Shown here: positions 1-7,179 of the stretch, piece after piece
How the letters are laid out: each line of letters begins with the position of its first letter
Numbering within the stretch: the first letter of the stretch is position 1
The notes under the pieces: model-generated
Told to the model about the DNA's origin: nothing
Seen by the model: the letters and a program-made list of their open reading frames with translations, nothing else
Databases searched by the model: none
Position numbers and translations under genes: made by a program
Assembly: GCA_023423415.1 (NCBI GenBank)
Contig: JAFAFP010000109.1
Span: forward strand, 1 to 13,207
DNA from: Pseudomonadota bacterium
GTDB taxonomy: Bacteria > Pseudomonadota > Alphaproteobacteria > Rhizobiales > Xanthobacteraceae
Length of the DNA: 13,207 bases
Direction of reading: 5' to 3'

Positions 1-375
1 GGTCTCGGCGGGAGTGCGCTTGCTGTCGATGGTGTTCGGGATCGTGACTTCCTGCCGCTTGCCGCTCGAACCATCGATGATGGTGATGGTCGTGCCGGCC
101 GGCTTGTCCGGCTGGGCCGCCGCTTGCTCCTGTTTCGGCGCATCGGGCTTGGGGGCCGGTTTGGGCGCTGCGGCTTCCAGCGTCTCCGGTGCGGAGATCA
201 GCACCTTGGCGTGCGGCTCGCCGCCCATCGGGTCCCGCGCGATTGCCGCCCACAACACGAAAACGACAAGCGCCGTAGCCAGCGTGCCGGCGAGAGCGCG
301 GGGAGCAATCGTCGAAACGGCAAAGCGCTGCGGCTTTGCTGGTTTCTGGCCGAGGGGGGTGTTCAGTTCATCCAC
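1..375 (-). CDS. Divergent polysaccharide deacetylase family protein, N-terminal 125 codons (cut by the window edge)
   Basis: The reading frame stays open on the minus strand from a GTG at 373-375 to the left edge, so only the N-terminus is present. It starts DELNTPLGQKPAKPQ, then has one hydrophobic helix at about residues 27-45 (TLATALVVFVLWAAIA) that should anchor it in the inner membrane. A Pro/Ala/Lys-rich linker follows at about residues 60-95, then the start of a folded part (TTITIIDGSSGKRQEV). This N-terminal design, and its place just downstream of ctpA, fit the divergent polysaccharide deacetylase family (YibQ-like, PF04748) of Hyphomicrobiales. The catalytic domain lies outside the window, so the family call is inferred from context and the N-terminus. 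In-frame TTG (394-396) and CTG (388-390) codons are alternative starts; a stop at 397-399 limits the frame. It is separated from ctpA by a terminator, so it probably has its own promoter between 376 and 495, where no convincing box was found. Confidence 0.7.
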   Translation of the reverse strand, partial: MDELNTPLGQKPAKPQRFAVSTIAPRALAGTLATALVVFVLWAAIARDPMGGEPHAKVLISAPETLEAAAPKPAPKPDAPKQEQAAAQPDKPAGTTITIIDGSSGKRQEVTIPNTIDSKRTPAET

Positions 376-495
376 GGCGTGTTTGCCCAGAGTCAATCAC
401 GATCGAGTACAGTTCACGCCGTCCGGCATCGCCGCCAGCGAATCATACCGACAAGTCTAGCATGTGCTTGATTCTGTAGAGCGTGGTGGCTTGCC

Positions 496-532
496 AAAAA
501 GCAAACAGGGCGGCCCGAAGACCGCCCCGTTT
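496..532 (-). terminator. Rho-independent terminator after ctpA
   Basis: On the minus strand, 26 bases past the ctpA stop, the sequence AAACGGGGCGG (532-522) pairs with CCGCCCTGTTT (513-503). This gives an 11-bp stem with one G-U wobble and an 8-base loop (TCTTCGGG). It is followed by GC and a run of five T (500-496). This is the classic intrinsic terminator layout and marks the 3' end of the transcript ending with ctpA. Confidence 0.85.
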
Positions 533-557
533 CAGATCGATAGCCGTATGTGGCCGC

Positions 558-1898
558 TTACTGCTTCGGGGCTTCCGCCCGCTTGCCGCTCGGCGGGAAG
601 GCCGAGTTGGTGACGGTGCCGCGCAACAGGTCGGCCGCCATCTTCAGCGCCTTGTCGTCCTTCGGATCCGGCGGGATGTAGGACTGCGAGCCGGTCTGCT
701 CGTCGCCATCGGCTTTCAGATGGCCGCGCAGCGAGGACTCGCCCTTGGTGTCAGAACGCGCCTTCAGTTCATCCGGCACGTCCTGCAGCACTTCGATGTC
801 CGGCGAGATGCCCTTGGCCTGGATCGATTTGCCCGACGGCGTGTAGTAGCGCGCCGTGGTCAGCCGCAACGCGCCGTTGCCAGCGCCGAGCGGGATGATG
901 GTCTGCACCGAGCCCTTGCCGAACGAACGGGTGCCGAGCACGGTCGCCCGCTTGTGATCCTGCAGCGCGCCGGCAACGATTTCCGACGCCGACGCCGAGC
1001 CGCCATTCACCAGCACGATGATCGGCTTGCCCTTGGTCAGGTCGCCCGAACGCGCATTGAACCGCTGCGTCTCTTCGACATTGCGTCCGCGGGTCGAGAC
1101 AATCTCGCCACGCTCAAGGAATGCATCCGACACCGAGATCGCCTGATCGAGCAGGCCGCCCGGATTGTTGCGCATGTCGATGATGTAGCCCTTCAGCTTG
1201 TCGGCCGGAATTTGCGTCGACAGATCGGCGATCGCCTTCTTCAGGCCATCGGTGGTTTGCTCGTTGAACTGCGTCAGCTTGATGTAAGCGACATCGTCGC
1301 CCTGCACGTTCGAACGCACCGCACGCACGCGGATGATGTCGCGCGTGATCGAGATCTCGAGCGGTTTCTCCGCGCCCTTGCGCATCACCCGCAGTTTGAT
1401 CTTGGTGTTGACCGGTCCACGCATCTTCTCGACGGCCTGGTTCAGGGTCAGGCCCTGCACAGCGTCATCGTCGAGATGGGTGATGATATCATTCGCCTGA
1501 ATGCCGGCCTTCGCGGCGGGTGTTTCGTCGATTGGCGAAACGACCTTCACGAGGCCGTCTTCCATCGTGACTTCGATGCCAAGACCGCCGAATTCACCGC
1601 GGGTCTGGATCTGCATGTCACGGAAGCTCTTGCCGTCCATGTAGCTGGAATGCGGATCAAGGCCGGCCAGCATGCCGTTGATCGCCGTTTCGACCAGCTT
1701 CGAGTCTTCAGGCTTCTCGACATAGTCGGAGCGGACGCGCTCGAACACGTCACCGAACAGGTTGAGATTGCGATACGTGTCGGACGAGGCCGCCGCCGAA
1801 GCGCTCATACCGGCAAGGATGCGGGGTTGCACCGCGACCAGCGTCAGGGCCGCGCCTGCCGCCGCTCCCATCAGGACGAGGAATGTCTTGCGCATCAT
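558..1898 (-). CDS. ctpA: S41 family carboxy-terminal processing protease CtpA
   Basis: A periplasmic serine protease that trims or degrades envelope proteins from the C-terminus, 446 residues, normal for the family. An uncleaved or cleaved signal segment is seen at about residues 5-23. An N-terminal helical part carries the ML-AGLDPHSSY motif (76-86), and a PDZ domain spans about 100-175 (GGLGIEV at 104-110, AGIQANDII at 131-139). The S41 core follows. The catalytic pair is Ser303 in GGSASASE (299-306) and Lys328 in SFGKGSVQT (325-333), 25 residues apart as in characterised CTPs. Gln332 sits where the third triad residue is expected. The substrate-carboxylate region MRNNPGG is at 242-248. 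Its ATG overlaps the envC stop (ATGA, 1895-1898), and a GAGAAGG ribosome-binding site lies about 9 bases upstream, so translation is probably coupled to envC. A second ATG directly follows the first. Confidence 0.96.
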   Translation of the reverse strand: MMRKTFLVLMGAAAGAALTLVAVQPRILAGMSASAAASSDTYRNLNLFGDVFERVRSDYVEKPEDSKLVETAINGMLAGLDPHSSYMDGKSFRDMQIQTRGEFGGLGIEVTMEDGLVKVVSPIDETPAAKAGIQANDIITHLDDDAVQGLTLNQAVEKMRGPVNTKIKLRVMRKGAEKPLEISITRDIIRVRAVRSNVQGDDVAYIKLTQFNEQTTDGLKKAIADLSTQIPADKLKGYIIDMRNNPGGLLDQAISVSDAFLERGEIVSTRGRNVEETQRFNARSGDLTKGKPIIVLVNGGSASASEIVAGALQDHKRATVLGTRSFGKGSVQTIIPLGAGNGALRLTTARYYTPSGKSIQAKGISPDIEVLQDVPDELKARSDTKGESSLRGHLKADGDEQTGSQSYIPPDPKDDKALKMAADLLRGTVTNSAFPPSGKRAEAPKQ

Positions 1899-3262
1899 CC
1901 GCGGACCTTCTCACTTTCTTTCTTGGCCCACCACGGGCCGGAATCGACGGGTGTCCCGTCCTTGCGAAATTCAACGTAAAGTACCGGTTGGCTGGTCCCT
2001 ACAGGAGATGCCGCCGCTACCTGCGCTGTGCCGCTCCCCATCGCTGCGACTGGTTCGCCAGTTAAAACGAATTGGCCGATTTCGACGGAAATTCGTTCCA
2101 TCCCTGCGAGCACCACATGATATCCGCCGCCAGCATTCAGGATCAAGAGTTGCCCATAGGAGCGGAACGGGCCGGCATAGACCACCCACCCATCGCACGG
2201 TGCCGTGACCTGCGCACCTGTCCGGGTGGCAATCGAGATGCCGCGTTCTGTCCCGCCAATCCCATCCGCTGCTCCGAAATCGCGGATTTTCACGCCATTG
2301 ACCGGCATCGGCAAAGCGCCGCGCGCCGATGCGAAAGCGATCCCGGGCGATAGCCGCCCCGGATCGTTGAGCGTGGTCAGCGCCGGCTTGCTCGCACTCT
2401 TTTGATCCGCCGACAGGGCTGCCTTAGCCGCGCGGGCGGCGCTGTCCAGACCCTGCTCTAGCCGGGCGACCAGATCCTGCAGGTTGTTGACTTGCTTGGC
2501 CAAGGCCGCCGCCTGGTTGCGCTGCTTCTCCAGCGCCTGTTCCGAGTCCGCCTGCTGCTTGCGGCGCTCCTCGACCAGTAGCGTCATGCGTTGCTGCTCG
2601 TCGGCCATCGATTTCAAATCGGTGGTGAGCTTGGTCCGTTCATTGGCGATGTCGGTACGCAATTTCTGGAGATGGGTGAGATCGCTCGCGAGGCGGTCGG
2701 CTTCTGCCCGCATTTCAGGCACGACGGCGCCGAGCACAATCGCGCTGCGAACGGTCTTGGCGGCGTCGTCCGGACTGACCAAGAGAGCCGGCGGAGGTCG
2801 GCGACCCATGCGCTGAAGCGCAGCCAGAACTTCGGCGATCACATCGCGCCGTTCTTCCAGCGAGCGGCGGATCTGGCCCTCCCGCTCCTCAAGCGGCGCA
2901 ATGCGCCCTTCGGTCGAGGACAGGCGGGCTTCAGCGTCACGGATGCGACCGGCGGTGGCGATGAGATCGCCATTCAATTTGCGGCGATCATTGCCCAGGG
3001 TCTCAATTTCCGCACGAAGCTTCGCTTCGTTTTCGGCCGCGCGCCTTTGTTCATTGCGGGCAGCCTCAAGTTCCAGTTCCCGTGCCTTCAGAAGGTCACG
3101 TTCACTTTCAGTCCCGCCCGCGCCATCTACAGTCCCTTTCAGGTCCGAAACGCCGCTGTTTTGCGCCAAAACAGCGCTGTGGCTGCCAAACGAAGCCGCC
3201 AAAAGGGCAGCTCCGGCGACAGCCCGGCGCAGGGCAGGCGATTTCGTGCGCGATCCGATCAT
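1895..3262 (-). CDS. envC: Murein hydrolase activator EnvC family protein (degenerate LytM domain)
   Basis: A periplasmic regulator of cell-wall amidases during cell separation, 455 residues. There is a signal peptide at about 1-33 (cleavage likely after SAVLA). A long charged coiled coil runs over about 52-285, broken by a Pro-rich turn near 155-163. A C-terminal M23/LytM domain occupies about 322-445. The zinc ligands of active M23 enzymes are missing: the His-x-Gly-x-Asp position reads E339-R-G-I-S343, and the later His-x-His position reads V427-L-Y429. It should therefore be an activator rather than a hydrolase, as known for E. coli EnvC with AmiA/AmiB. The ATG has a GGAG site six bases upstream. 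It lies 63 bases downstream of rlmH and overlaps ctpA by four bases. The partner amidase is not in this window. Confidence 0.92.
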   Translation of the reverse strand: MIGSRTKSPALRRAVAGAALLAASFGSHSAVLAQNSGVSDLKGTVDGAGGTESERDLLKARELELEAARNEQRRAAENEAKLRAEIETLGNDRRKLNGDLIATAGRIRDAEARLSSTEGRIAPLEEREGQIRRSLEERRDVIAEVLAALQRMGRRPPPALLVSPDDAAKTVRSAIVLGAVVPEMRAEADRLASDLTHLQKLRTDIANERTKLTTDLKSMADEQQRMTLLVEERRKQQADSEQALEKQRNQAAALAKQVNNLQDLVARLEQGLDSAARAAKAALSADQKSASKPALTTLNDPGRLSPGIAFASARGALPMPVNGVKIRDFGAADGIGGTERGISIATRTGAQVTAPCDGWVVYAGPFRSYGQLLILNAGGGYHVVLAGMERISVEIGQFVLTGEPVAAMGSGTAQVAAASPVGTSQPVLYVEFRKDGTPVDSGPWWAKKESEKVRG

Positions 3263-3325
3263 TCGGCTCCGACCATGTTCGAGAATAGCGGCCTTCTTGT
3301 GCCTTTTTGCCGCAGACCGAACCTT

Positions 3326-3808
3326 TTATTCGCGATGATATGGGTGCCCGGACAGGATTGTGACAGCCCGATAAAGCTGTTCCAAAAGCATGATCCGGAC
3401 CATCTGGTGCGGCCAGGTCGCCGCTCCGAAGCTCAGCACCGCCTTGGCCTTGATTCTCACACTGTCGGCCAATCCGTCCGCCCCGCCAATGACAAAGGCG
3501 ACCACCGGATGACCGCCGTCGCGCCAATGCCCGAGCTGTTCCGCAAAGACCGTGCTGCTGATCGATTCGCCTCGCTCATCGAGCGCCACGATCGACGCCT
3601 TGTCCGGAATGACATTGGCGATCGCGATCGCTTCTTCGAGTTTCCGGCGCTCAGCATCCTCCGCCCGGCTCTCGCGAATCTCGACGATCTCGATATCGCG
3701 AATGCCGATATTGCGGCCGGCTTGTAGCACACGTTTTAAATAGCGCGCGGCAAGGTCAGCTTCCGCGCCCTTTTTCATGCGCCCGACCGCGAGCACCAGC
3801 ACGCGCAT
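3326..3808 (-). CDS. rlmH: 23S rRNA (pseudouridine1915-N3)-methyltransferase RlmH
   Basis: A SPOUT-class methyltransferase that uses S-adenosylmethionine to methylate pseudouridine 1915 in helix 69 of 23S rRNA on the assembled 70S ribosome. At 160 residues it is the usual length. Visible family marks are LDERG at 76-80, FVIGGADG at 105-112 (part of the trefoil-knot cofactor site), TWPHQMVR at 131-138, EQLYRA at 143-148 and the C-terminal HPYHRE. The ATG is preceded by a good site, GAAGGAA, and starts 16 bases after the rsfS stop. The neighbouring rsfS also acts on ribosomes, and the rsfS-rlmH pair is conserved in many bacteria. Confidence 0.97.
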   Translation of the reverse strand: MRVLVLAVGRMKKGAEADLAARYLKRVLQAGRNIGIRDIEIVEIRESRAEDAERRKLEEAIAIANVIPDKASIVALDERGESISSTVFAEQLGHWRDGGHPVVAFVIGGADGLADSVRIKAKAVLSFGAATWPHQMVRIMLLEQLYRAVTILSGHPYHRE

Positions 3809-3824
3809 CGGAGTTCCTTCGCAA

Positions 3825-4319
3825 TCAGCTTGTCTTGCGCTGCGCCGGTTCGAGCGTTTTTTCGCTCTTGCCGCCCGCCCACATCTTCTCGATCGCGTAG
3901 AAATCGCGGACTTCCGGCCGGAACACGTGAACGATCACATCACCGGCATCGATCAGCACCCAGTCACAATGCGGCTGACCCTGAACGCGGATGTCTTTCA
4001 GTCCGGATTTCTTCAGATGTTCCACGACATCATCCGCAACCGCGCCGACATGACGATTCGAGCGGCCCGAAGCCACTATCATCAGGTCTGCGATCGAGGT
4101 TTTGCCGGTGAGGTCGATGGTGACCAGGTCCTCCGCCTTCATCTCTTCAAGGCGATCAAGGACAATTTTCCCGATTTGCGAGGCGTCACGCACCTCGGAA
4201 ACGGCTTGCGGTACAGCATGTGCACTGGACGACTTGGCACGAGACCGCGCGATCACTTGTGTAGTCAGAGGCCCTTTCCTTCTTACGGTTGCGCTCAAGA
4301 TGAGACTCAACGTCTCCAA
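3825..4319 (-). CDS. rsfS: Ribosome silencing factor RsfS (start uncertain, no ATG available)
   Basis: RsfS binds ribosomal protein L14 and blocks joining of the 50S and 30S subunits in slow growth or starvation. The conserved DUF143/Iojap core is clear: IGKIVLDRLEEMKAEDLVTIDL, then TSIADLMIVASGRSNRHV, VQGQPHCDWVLIDAGDVIVHVF and RDFYAIEKMW. The frame has no ATG before this core. The longest version begins at a TTG (4317-4319) and gives 164 residues. Other choices are TTG at 4308-4310 or 4296-4298, CTG at 4266-4268 and GTG at 4254-4256. The best Shine-Dalgarno-like string, AAGGA, sits eight bases upstream of the CTG. The basic N-terminal 30-50 residues are outside the conserved domain. The product call is secure; the start is not. 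It lies between nadD (25 bases upstream) and rlmH. Confidence 0.9.
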   Translation of the reverse strand: METLSLILSATVRRKGPLTTQVIARSRAKSSSAHAVPQAVSEVRDASQIGKIVLDRLEEMKAEDLVTIDLTGKTSIADLMIVASGRSNRHVGAVADDVVEHLKKSGLKDIRVQGQPHCDWVLIDAGDVIVHVFRPEVRDFYAIEKMWAGGKSEKTLEPAQRKTS

Positions 4320-4344
4320 ATGTAGGCACGGAGGGTGAATACTT

Positions 4345-5004
4345 TCAATGGGCGTCGCGCGCCTTTTCGGCCCGAATTTGGGTCGAGGACAGGTGCGATT
4401 TGACCCCGTGCAGATAGACCCAGGCGGGTGGTGAAAGTTCCGGCAGGGTCGCGGCCCGGACCTCCGGGATTCTGGCCCGTGCGAAACTGATGGCAGCCGG
4501 TCCAGACGCGGCCTTGAGACTGAGGCCGCCGCGGTCCACGACCGCGATCGGCAGCATCATGAAGATGTCGCGCCAGTTCTTCCAGTGGTGGAAGTCCTTC
4601 AGATTGTCGGCGCCCATGACCCAGACGAAACGGGTTCCCGGCGCTTCCTTCAACAGCCAGGCGATCGTATCCGATGAATATTTCGTACCGATGACGGCTT
4701 CGAAGCCGGTGACATCGATGCGCGGATGATCCGCCATCGCCTGCGCCATCGCGATCCGTTCCTCGAGCGAAGGCAATGCGCGGGTGTCCTTCAGCGGATT
4801 TCCCGGCGTGACCAGCCACCAAAGGCGATCAAGCCTCAGCTTTTTCATCGCCAATAAGCTGACGGCTCTGTGCGCTTCGTGCGACGGATTGAACGATCCG
4901 CCGAACAAGCCGATGCGTTGACCCGGACCGTGCGGAGGCAAAACGACGCGAGGCTTGGTGACGCTTTTCACGAGCGTACGTGCAGGGCCATCGCCGGGCT
5001 TCAT
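4345..5004 (-). CDS. nadD: Nicotinate-nucleotide adenylyltransferase NadD
   Basis: Makes nicotinic acid adenine dinucleotide from nicotinate mononucleotide and ATP, the step before NAD synthetase. The ATG at 5002-5004 gives 219 residues. The nucleotidyltransferase fold is marked by GGSFNPSHEAH at 35-45, whose two histidines form the HxGH-like ATP site with Ala in place of Gly. Further marks are GNPLK at 68-72, the WVMGADN segment at 128-134, HHWKNW at 139-144 and SSTQIR at 206-211, matching the family ISSTxIR motif. A longer frame runs up to 5202, but that part overlaps proA and has no NadD character. The start is 13 bases after the proA stop; the ribosome-binding site is weak, so coupling to proA translation is likely. 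An in-frame GTG at 5011-5013 is an alternative start. Confidence 0.95.
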   Translation of the reverse strand: MKPGDGPARTLVKSVTKPRVVLPPHGPGQRIGLFGGSFNPSHEAHRAVSLLAMKKLRLDRLWWLVTPGNPLKDTRALPSLEERIAMAQAMADHPRIDVTGFEAVIGTKYSSDTIAWLLKEAPGTRFVWVMGADNLKDFHHWKNWRDIFMMLPIAVVDRGGLSLKAASGPAAISFARARIPEVRAATLPELSPPAWVYLHGVKSHLSSTQIRAEKARDAH

Positions 5005-5017
5005 GGCAGCCACAGCA

Positions 5018-6310
5018 TCACGGCCGCGTCTGCCCGCTGCCGCGCACACGATATTTGAACGACGTGAGCTGCTCGACACCGACCGGACCGCGCGCATGCA
5101 TGCGGCCGGTGGCAATCCCGATCTCGGCGCCGAAGCCGAACTCGCCGCCATCGGCGAATTGCGTCGACGCATTATGCAGCACGATCGCGGAATCGACTTC
5201 ATTCAGGAACTTTGCGGCCGCGGCTTTGTCTTGCGTGACGATGGCATCGGTATGCTGCGAGCTATAACGCTCGATATGAGCCATCGCACCATCGACGCCA
5301 TCGACCATCTTTGCAGCAATGATCGAATCGAGGAATTCCTTGCCGAAATCGTCTTCGGCGGCCGGCTTCACGCGCGGATCGACTTTCTGTACGGCAGCGT
5401 CACCGCGCACTTCGCAGCCCGCATCGAGCAGCGACGTGATCAAAGTCTTGGCGATTGTCTTCGGCGCGTTCTGGTCGATCAGCAGAGCTTCCGCCGCGCC
5501 GCAGATGCCGGTGCGCCGCAGCTTGGCATTGATGACGATATCCTTCGCCATGTCGAGCTTGGCTTTCTTGTCGACATAGACGTGCACGATGCCTTCGAGA
5601 TGCGCGAACACGGGAACGCGCGCTTCCTCCTGCACGCGGGCGACCAGGCTCTTGCCGCCGCGCGGGACGATCACATCGACATTGCCGTTCAGGCCCTTGA
5701 GCATTTCACCGACCGCGGCACGGTCGCGCACCGGCACGAGCTGGATCGCGTCTTCGGGCAGTCCGGCCTCACGCAAGCCTTGCAACATTGCCGCATGGAT
5801 GGCGCGTGACGTGCGAAGCGAATCCGAGCCGCCGCGCAGGATCGCGGCATTGCCGGCTTTCAGACACAGCGCGCCGGCATCGGCGGTGACATTGGGGCGG
5901 CTTTCGTAGATCACGCCGATCACGCCGAGCGGCGTGCGCACCCGTTCGATGGTCATGCCGTTCGGGCGCTTCCATTTCGACAGCACATCGCCGACCGGAT
6001 CCTTCAGGCGCGCCACGACTTCGAGACCTTCGGCCATGCTTTCGATGCGCGCATCGTTCAGCGTCAGGCGGTCGAGAAACGAGCCGACGACGTCGGCAGC
6101 CTTGGCGTCGGCCACGTCGCCTTCATTGGCGGCGATGATCTCGCGCGTGGACGTGCGGATCGCTTTCGCCATCGCCAGCAGCGCCTGCTCCTTCTGCGGC
6201 GCCGGCGCGAGCGCCAGGACGCGCGCAGCCTTGCGGGCGCGGCGTCCGATGTCCTGCATCAGGTCGGCGACGGAAGAAGTGGAATCGACGGATTTCAGGG
6301 GCGCAGTCAT
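5018..6310 (-). CDS. proA: Gamma-glutamyl phosphate reductase ProA
   Basis: The second step of proline synthesis: NADPH-dependent reduction of gamma-glutamyl phosphate to glutamate-5-semialdehyde. Starting at the ATG 6308-6310 the protein has 430 residues, normal for ProA. Aldehyde-dehydrogenase-fold marks include VIYESRPNVTADAGALCLKAGN at about 133-154 and LRGGSDS at 158-164. PRGGK is at 216-220. The catalytic Cys270 is in RRTGICGAAE (265-274), and the typical tail ARGPVGVEQLTSFKYRV is at 406-422. An in-frame TTG seven codons upstream is less likely. The Shine-Dalgarno match is weak. Because a plus-strand gene separates it from proB, proA and the genes behind it must be transcribed from within 6311-6474 or by very long readthrough. 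Confidence 0.97.
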   Translation of the reverse strand: MTAPLKSVDSTSSVADLMQDIGRRARKAARVLALAPAPQKEQALLAMAKAIRTSTREIIAANEGDVADAKAADVVGSFLDRLTLNDARIESMAEGLEVVARLKDPVGDVLSKWKRPNGMTIERVRTPLGVIGVIYESRPNVTADAGALCLKAGNAAILRGGSDSLRTSRAIHAAMLQGLREAGLPEDAIQLVPVRDRAAVGEMLKGLNGNVDVIVPRGGKSLVARVQEEARVPVFAHLEGIVHVYVDKKAKLDMAKDIVINAKLRRTGICGAAEALLIDQNAPKTIAKTLITSLLDAGCEVRGDAAVQKVDPRVKPAAEDDFGKEFLDSIIAAKMVDGVDGAMAHIERYSSQHTDAIVTQDKAAAAKFLNEVDSAIVLHNASTQFADGGEFGFGAEIGIATGRMHARGPVGVEQLTSFKYRVRGSGQTRP

Positions 6311-6474
6311 GGGCTCAGGCGTCAACTTCAATGAATATTGTCAAGGTCGTGTAGCATGTAAGCGCCCGAGGAGCGAGGCGGGAGGGGGTGCGCAAGCCCG
6401 ATTCTGCATGCCGATTGTTGATTGATGTGATTGGAAACATTGATGATTCGACGGCGCTCCGTCATGCTCAAGCG
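6311..6474. other. Divergent intergenic region between proA and the D-Ala-D-Ala dipeptidase gene
   Basis: These 164 bases lie between two genes transcribed away from each other, so they should hold both promoters. On the minus strand there is an exact TTGACA at 6344-6339, but no good -10 hexamer stands 16-18 bases downstream. The small dyad CAAT-GAAT-ATTG (6329-6340) overlaps it. A GGAGGGGG string at 6381-6388 precedes a GTG that is in frame with the dipeptidase, but the protein it would add does not look like part of a secreted enzyme. No operator was recognised. Confidence 0.4.
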
Positions 6475-7164
6475 ATGCAGCGCGCGATTCGTTCATTGCT
6501 GAGGGGGCTCGCCGTTGCCGCCATTCTCTCCTGCATGGGACAAAGCGTGGACGCGCAGACCCGGCCAGCCGCCTTCGTCGATGTTGCCTCGGTGGTGCCC
6601 GGCCTTGTGGTCGATCTCCGCTATTTCGGCACCCGCAATTTCGTCGGCGCGCGTGTCGATGGCTATGAGGCGCCGGTCTGTGTCCTGACCCGGCAGGCGG
6701 CCGCGGCGCTGGCGGCGGTCCAGCGCGATCTTGCTCCGCGCAAACTCGGGCTGAAGGTGTTCGACTGCTATCGCCCGGTGCGGGCGGTGACGCATTTCAC
6801 GCGCTGGGCGCGTGGCCCCGAGAACGGCACCAAGGCCGAGTTCTATCCCGACATCGACAAGCGCAACCTGTTCCGCGAAGGCTATCTGTCATCACGCTCG
6901 GGGCATTCGCGCGGTTCGACCGTCGATCTCACGCTGGTATCGCTGCCCGGCAATGAAGATCTCGACATGGGCACGCCGTACGATTTCCTGTCGCCGCGCG
7001 CGGGATCGCGCGGCAACATCAGTCCGCAGCAGCGCGCCAATCGCAAACTGCTCGCCGATGCGATGCGAGCGCACGGCTTCATTCCTTACGCGAAGGAATG
7101 GTGGCACTTCACGTTGCGGAACGAACCGTTCGCCGGTGACTATTTCGATTTTCCGGTGCGTTGA
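6475..7164 (+). CDS. Secreted D-Ala-D-Ala dipeptidase, peptidase M15D (VanX/DdpX family)
   Basis: A zinc dipeptidase predicted to cleave D-alanyl-D-alanine to free D-alanine in the periplasm, 229 residues. The ATG at 6475 is followed at once by a signal peptide (basic MQRAIRSLLR, hydrophobic core, cleavage near VDA-Q at 27-28; ILSC at 17-20 is a weak lipobox). VanX-family marks are VPGLVVDLRY at 41-50, FDCYRP at 96-101 (Arg100 is the likely transition-state arginine), and SGHSRGSTVD at 142-151 with zinc ligands His144 and Asp151. EWWHF at 208-212 gives the catalytic Glu208 and third ligand His211. All active-site residues are present. An in-frame GTG at 6388 would add 29 residues before the signal peptide and is less likely. 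The gene is convergent with proB, with 15 bases between their stops and no visible terminator. The known family includes VanX (vancomycin resistance) and E. coli DdpX (D-Ala-D-Ala recycling); with no van genes nearby, wall recycling is more likely. Confidence 0.93.
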   Translation: MQRAIRSLLRGLAVAAILSCMGQSVDAQTRPAAFVDVASVVPGLVVDLRYFGTRNFVGARVDGYEAPVCVLTRQAAAALAAVQRDLAPRKLGLKVFDCYRPVRAVTHFTRWARGPENGTKAEFYPDIDKRNLFREGYLSSRSGHSRGSTVDLTLVSLPGNEDLDMGTPYDFLSPRAGSRGNISPQQRANRKLLADAMRAHGFIPYAKEWWHFTLRNEPFAGDYFDFPVR

Positions 7165-7179
7165 TCGGTGCGGTGAGCG

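Noticed and set aside
483..1979. Plus-strand open frame of 498 codons opposite ctpA
   Set aside because: It is the antisense frame of a well-supported protease gene in GC-rich DNA. The protein is Arg/His/Asp-rich low-complexity sequence without recognisable domains.
2591..3727. Plus-strand open frame of 378 codons across envC and rlmH
   Set aside because: It spans two real minus-strand genes and the gap between them, with no family features or ribosome-binding support.
5005..5202. N-terminal extension of nadD by 66 codons
   Set aside because: It overlaps proA and its residues do not look like NadD; the ATG at 5004 fits the family start.
4955..5809. Plus-strand open frame of 284 codons opposite proA and nadD
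   Set aside because: It lies antisense to clearly conserved ProA sequence; composition is typical of a shadow frame.
6339..6344. Exact TTGACA as a proA promoter
   Set aside because: No acceptable -10 hexamer stands 16-18 bases downstream on the minus strand, so it is mentioned but not called.
6388..6474. Upstream GTG start for the D-Ala-D-Ala dipeptidase
   Set aside because: It would put 29 polar residues before a normal signal peptide; the GGAGGGGG string is only about two bases from the GTG.
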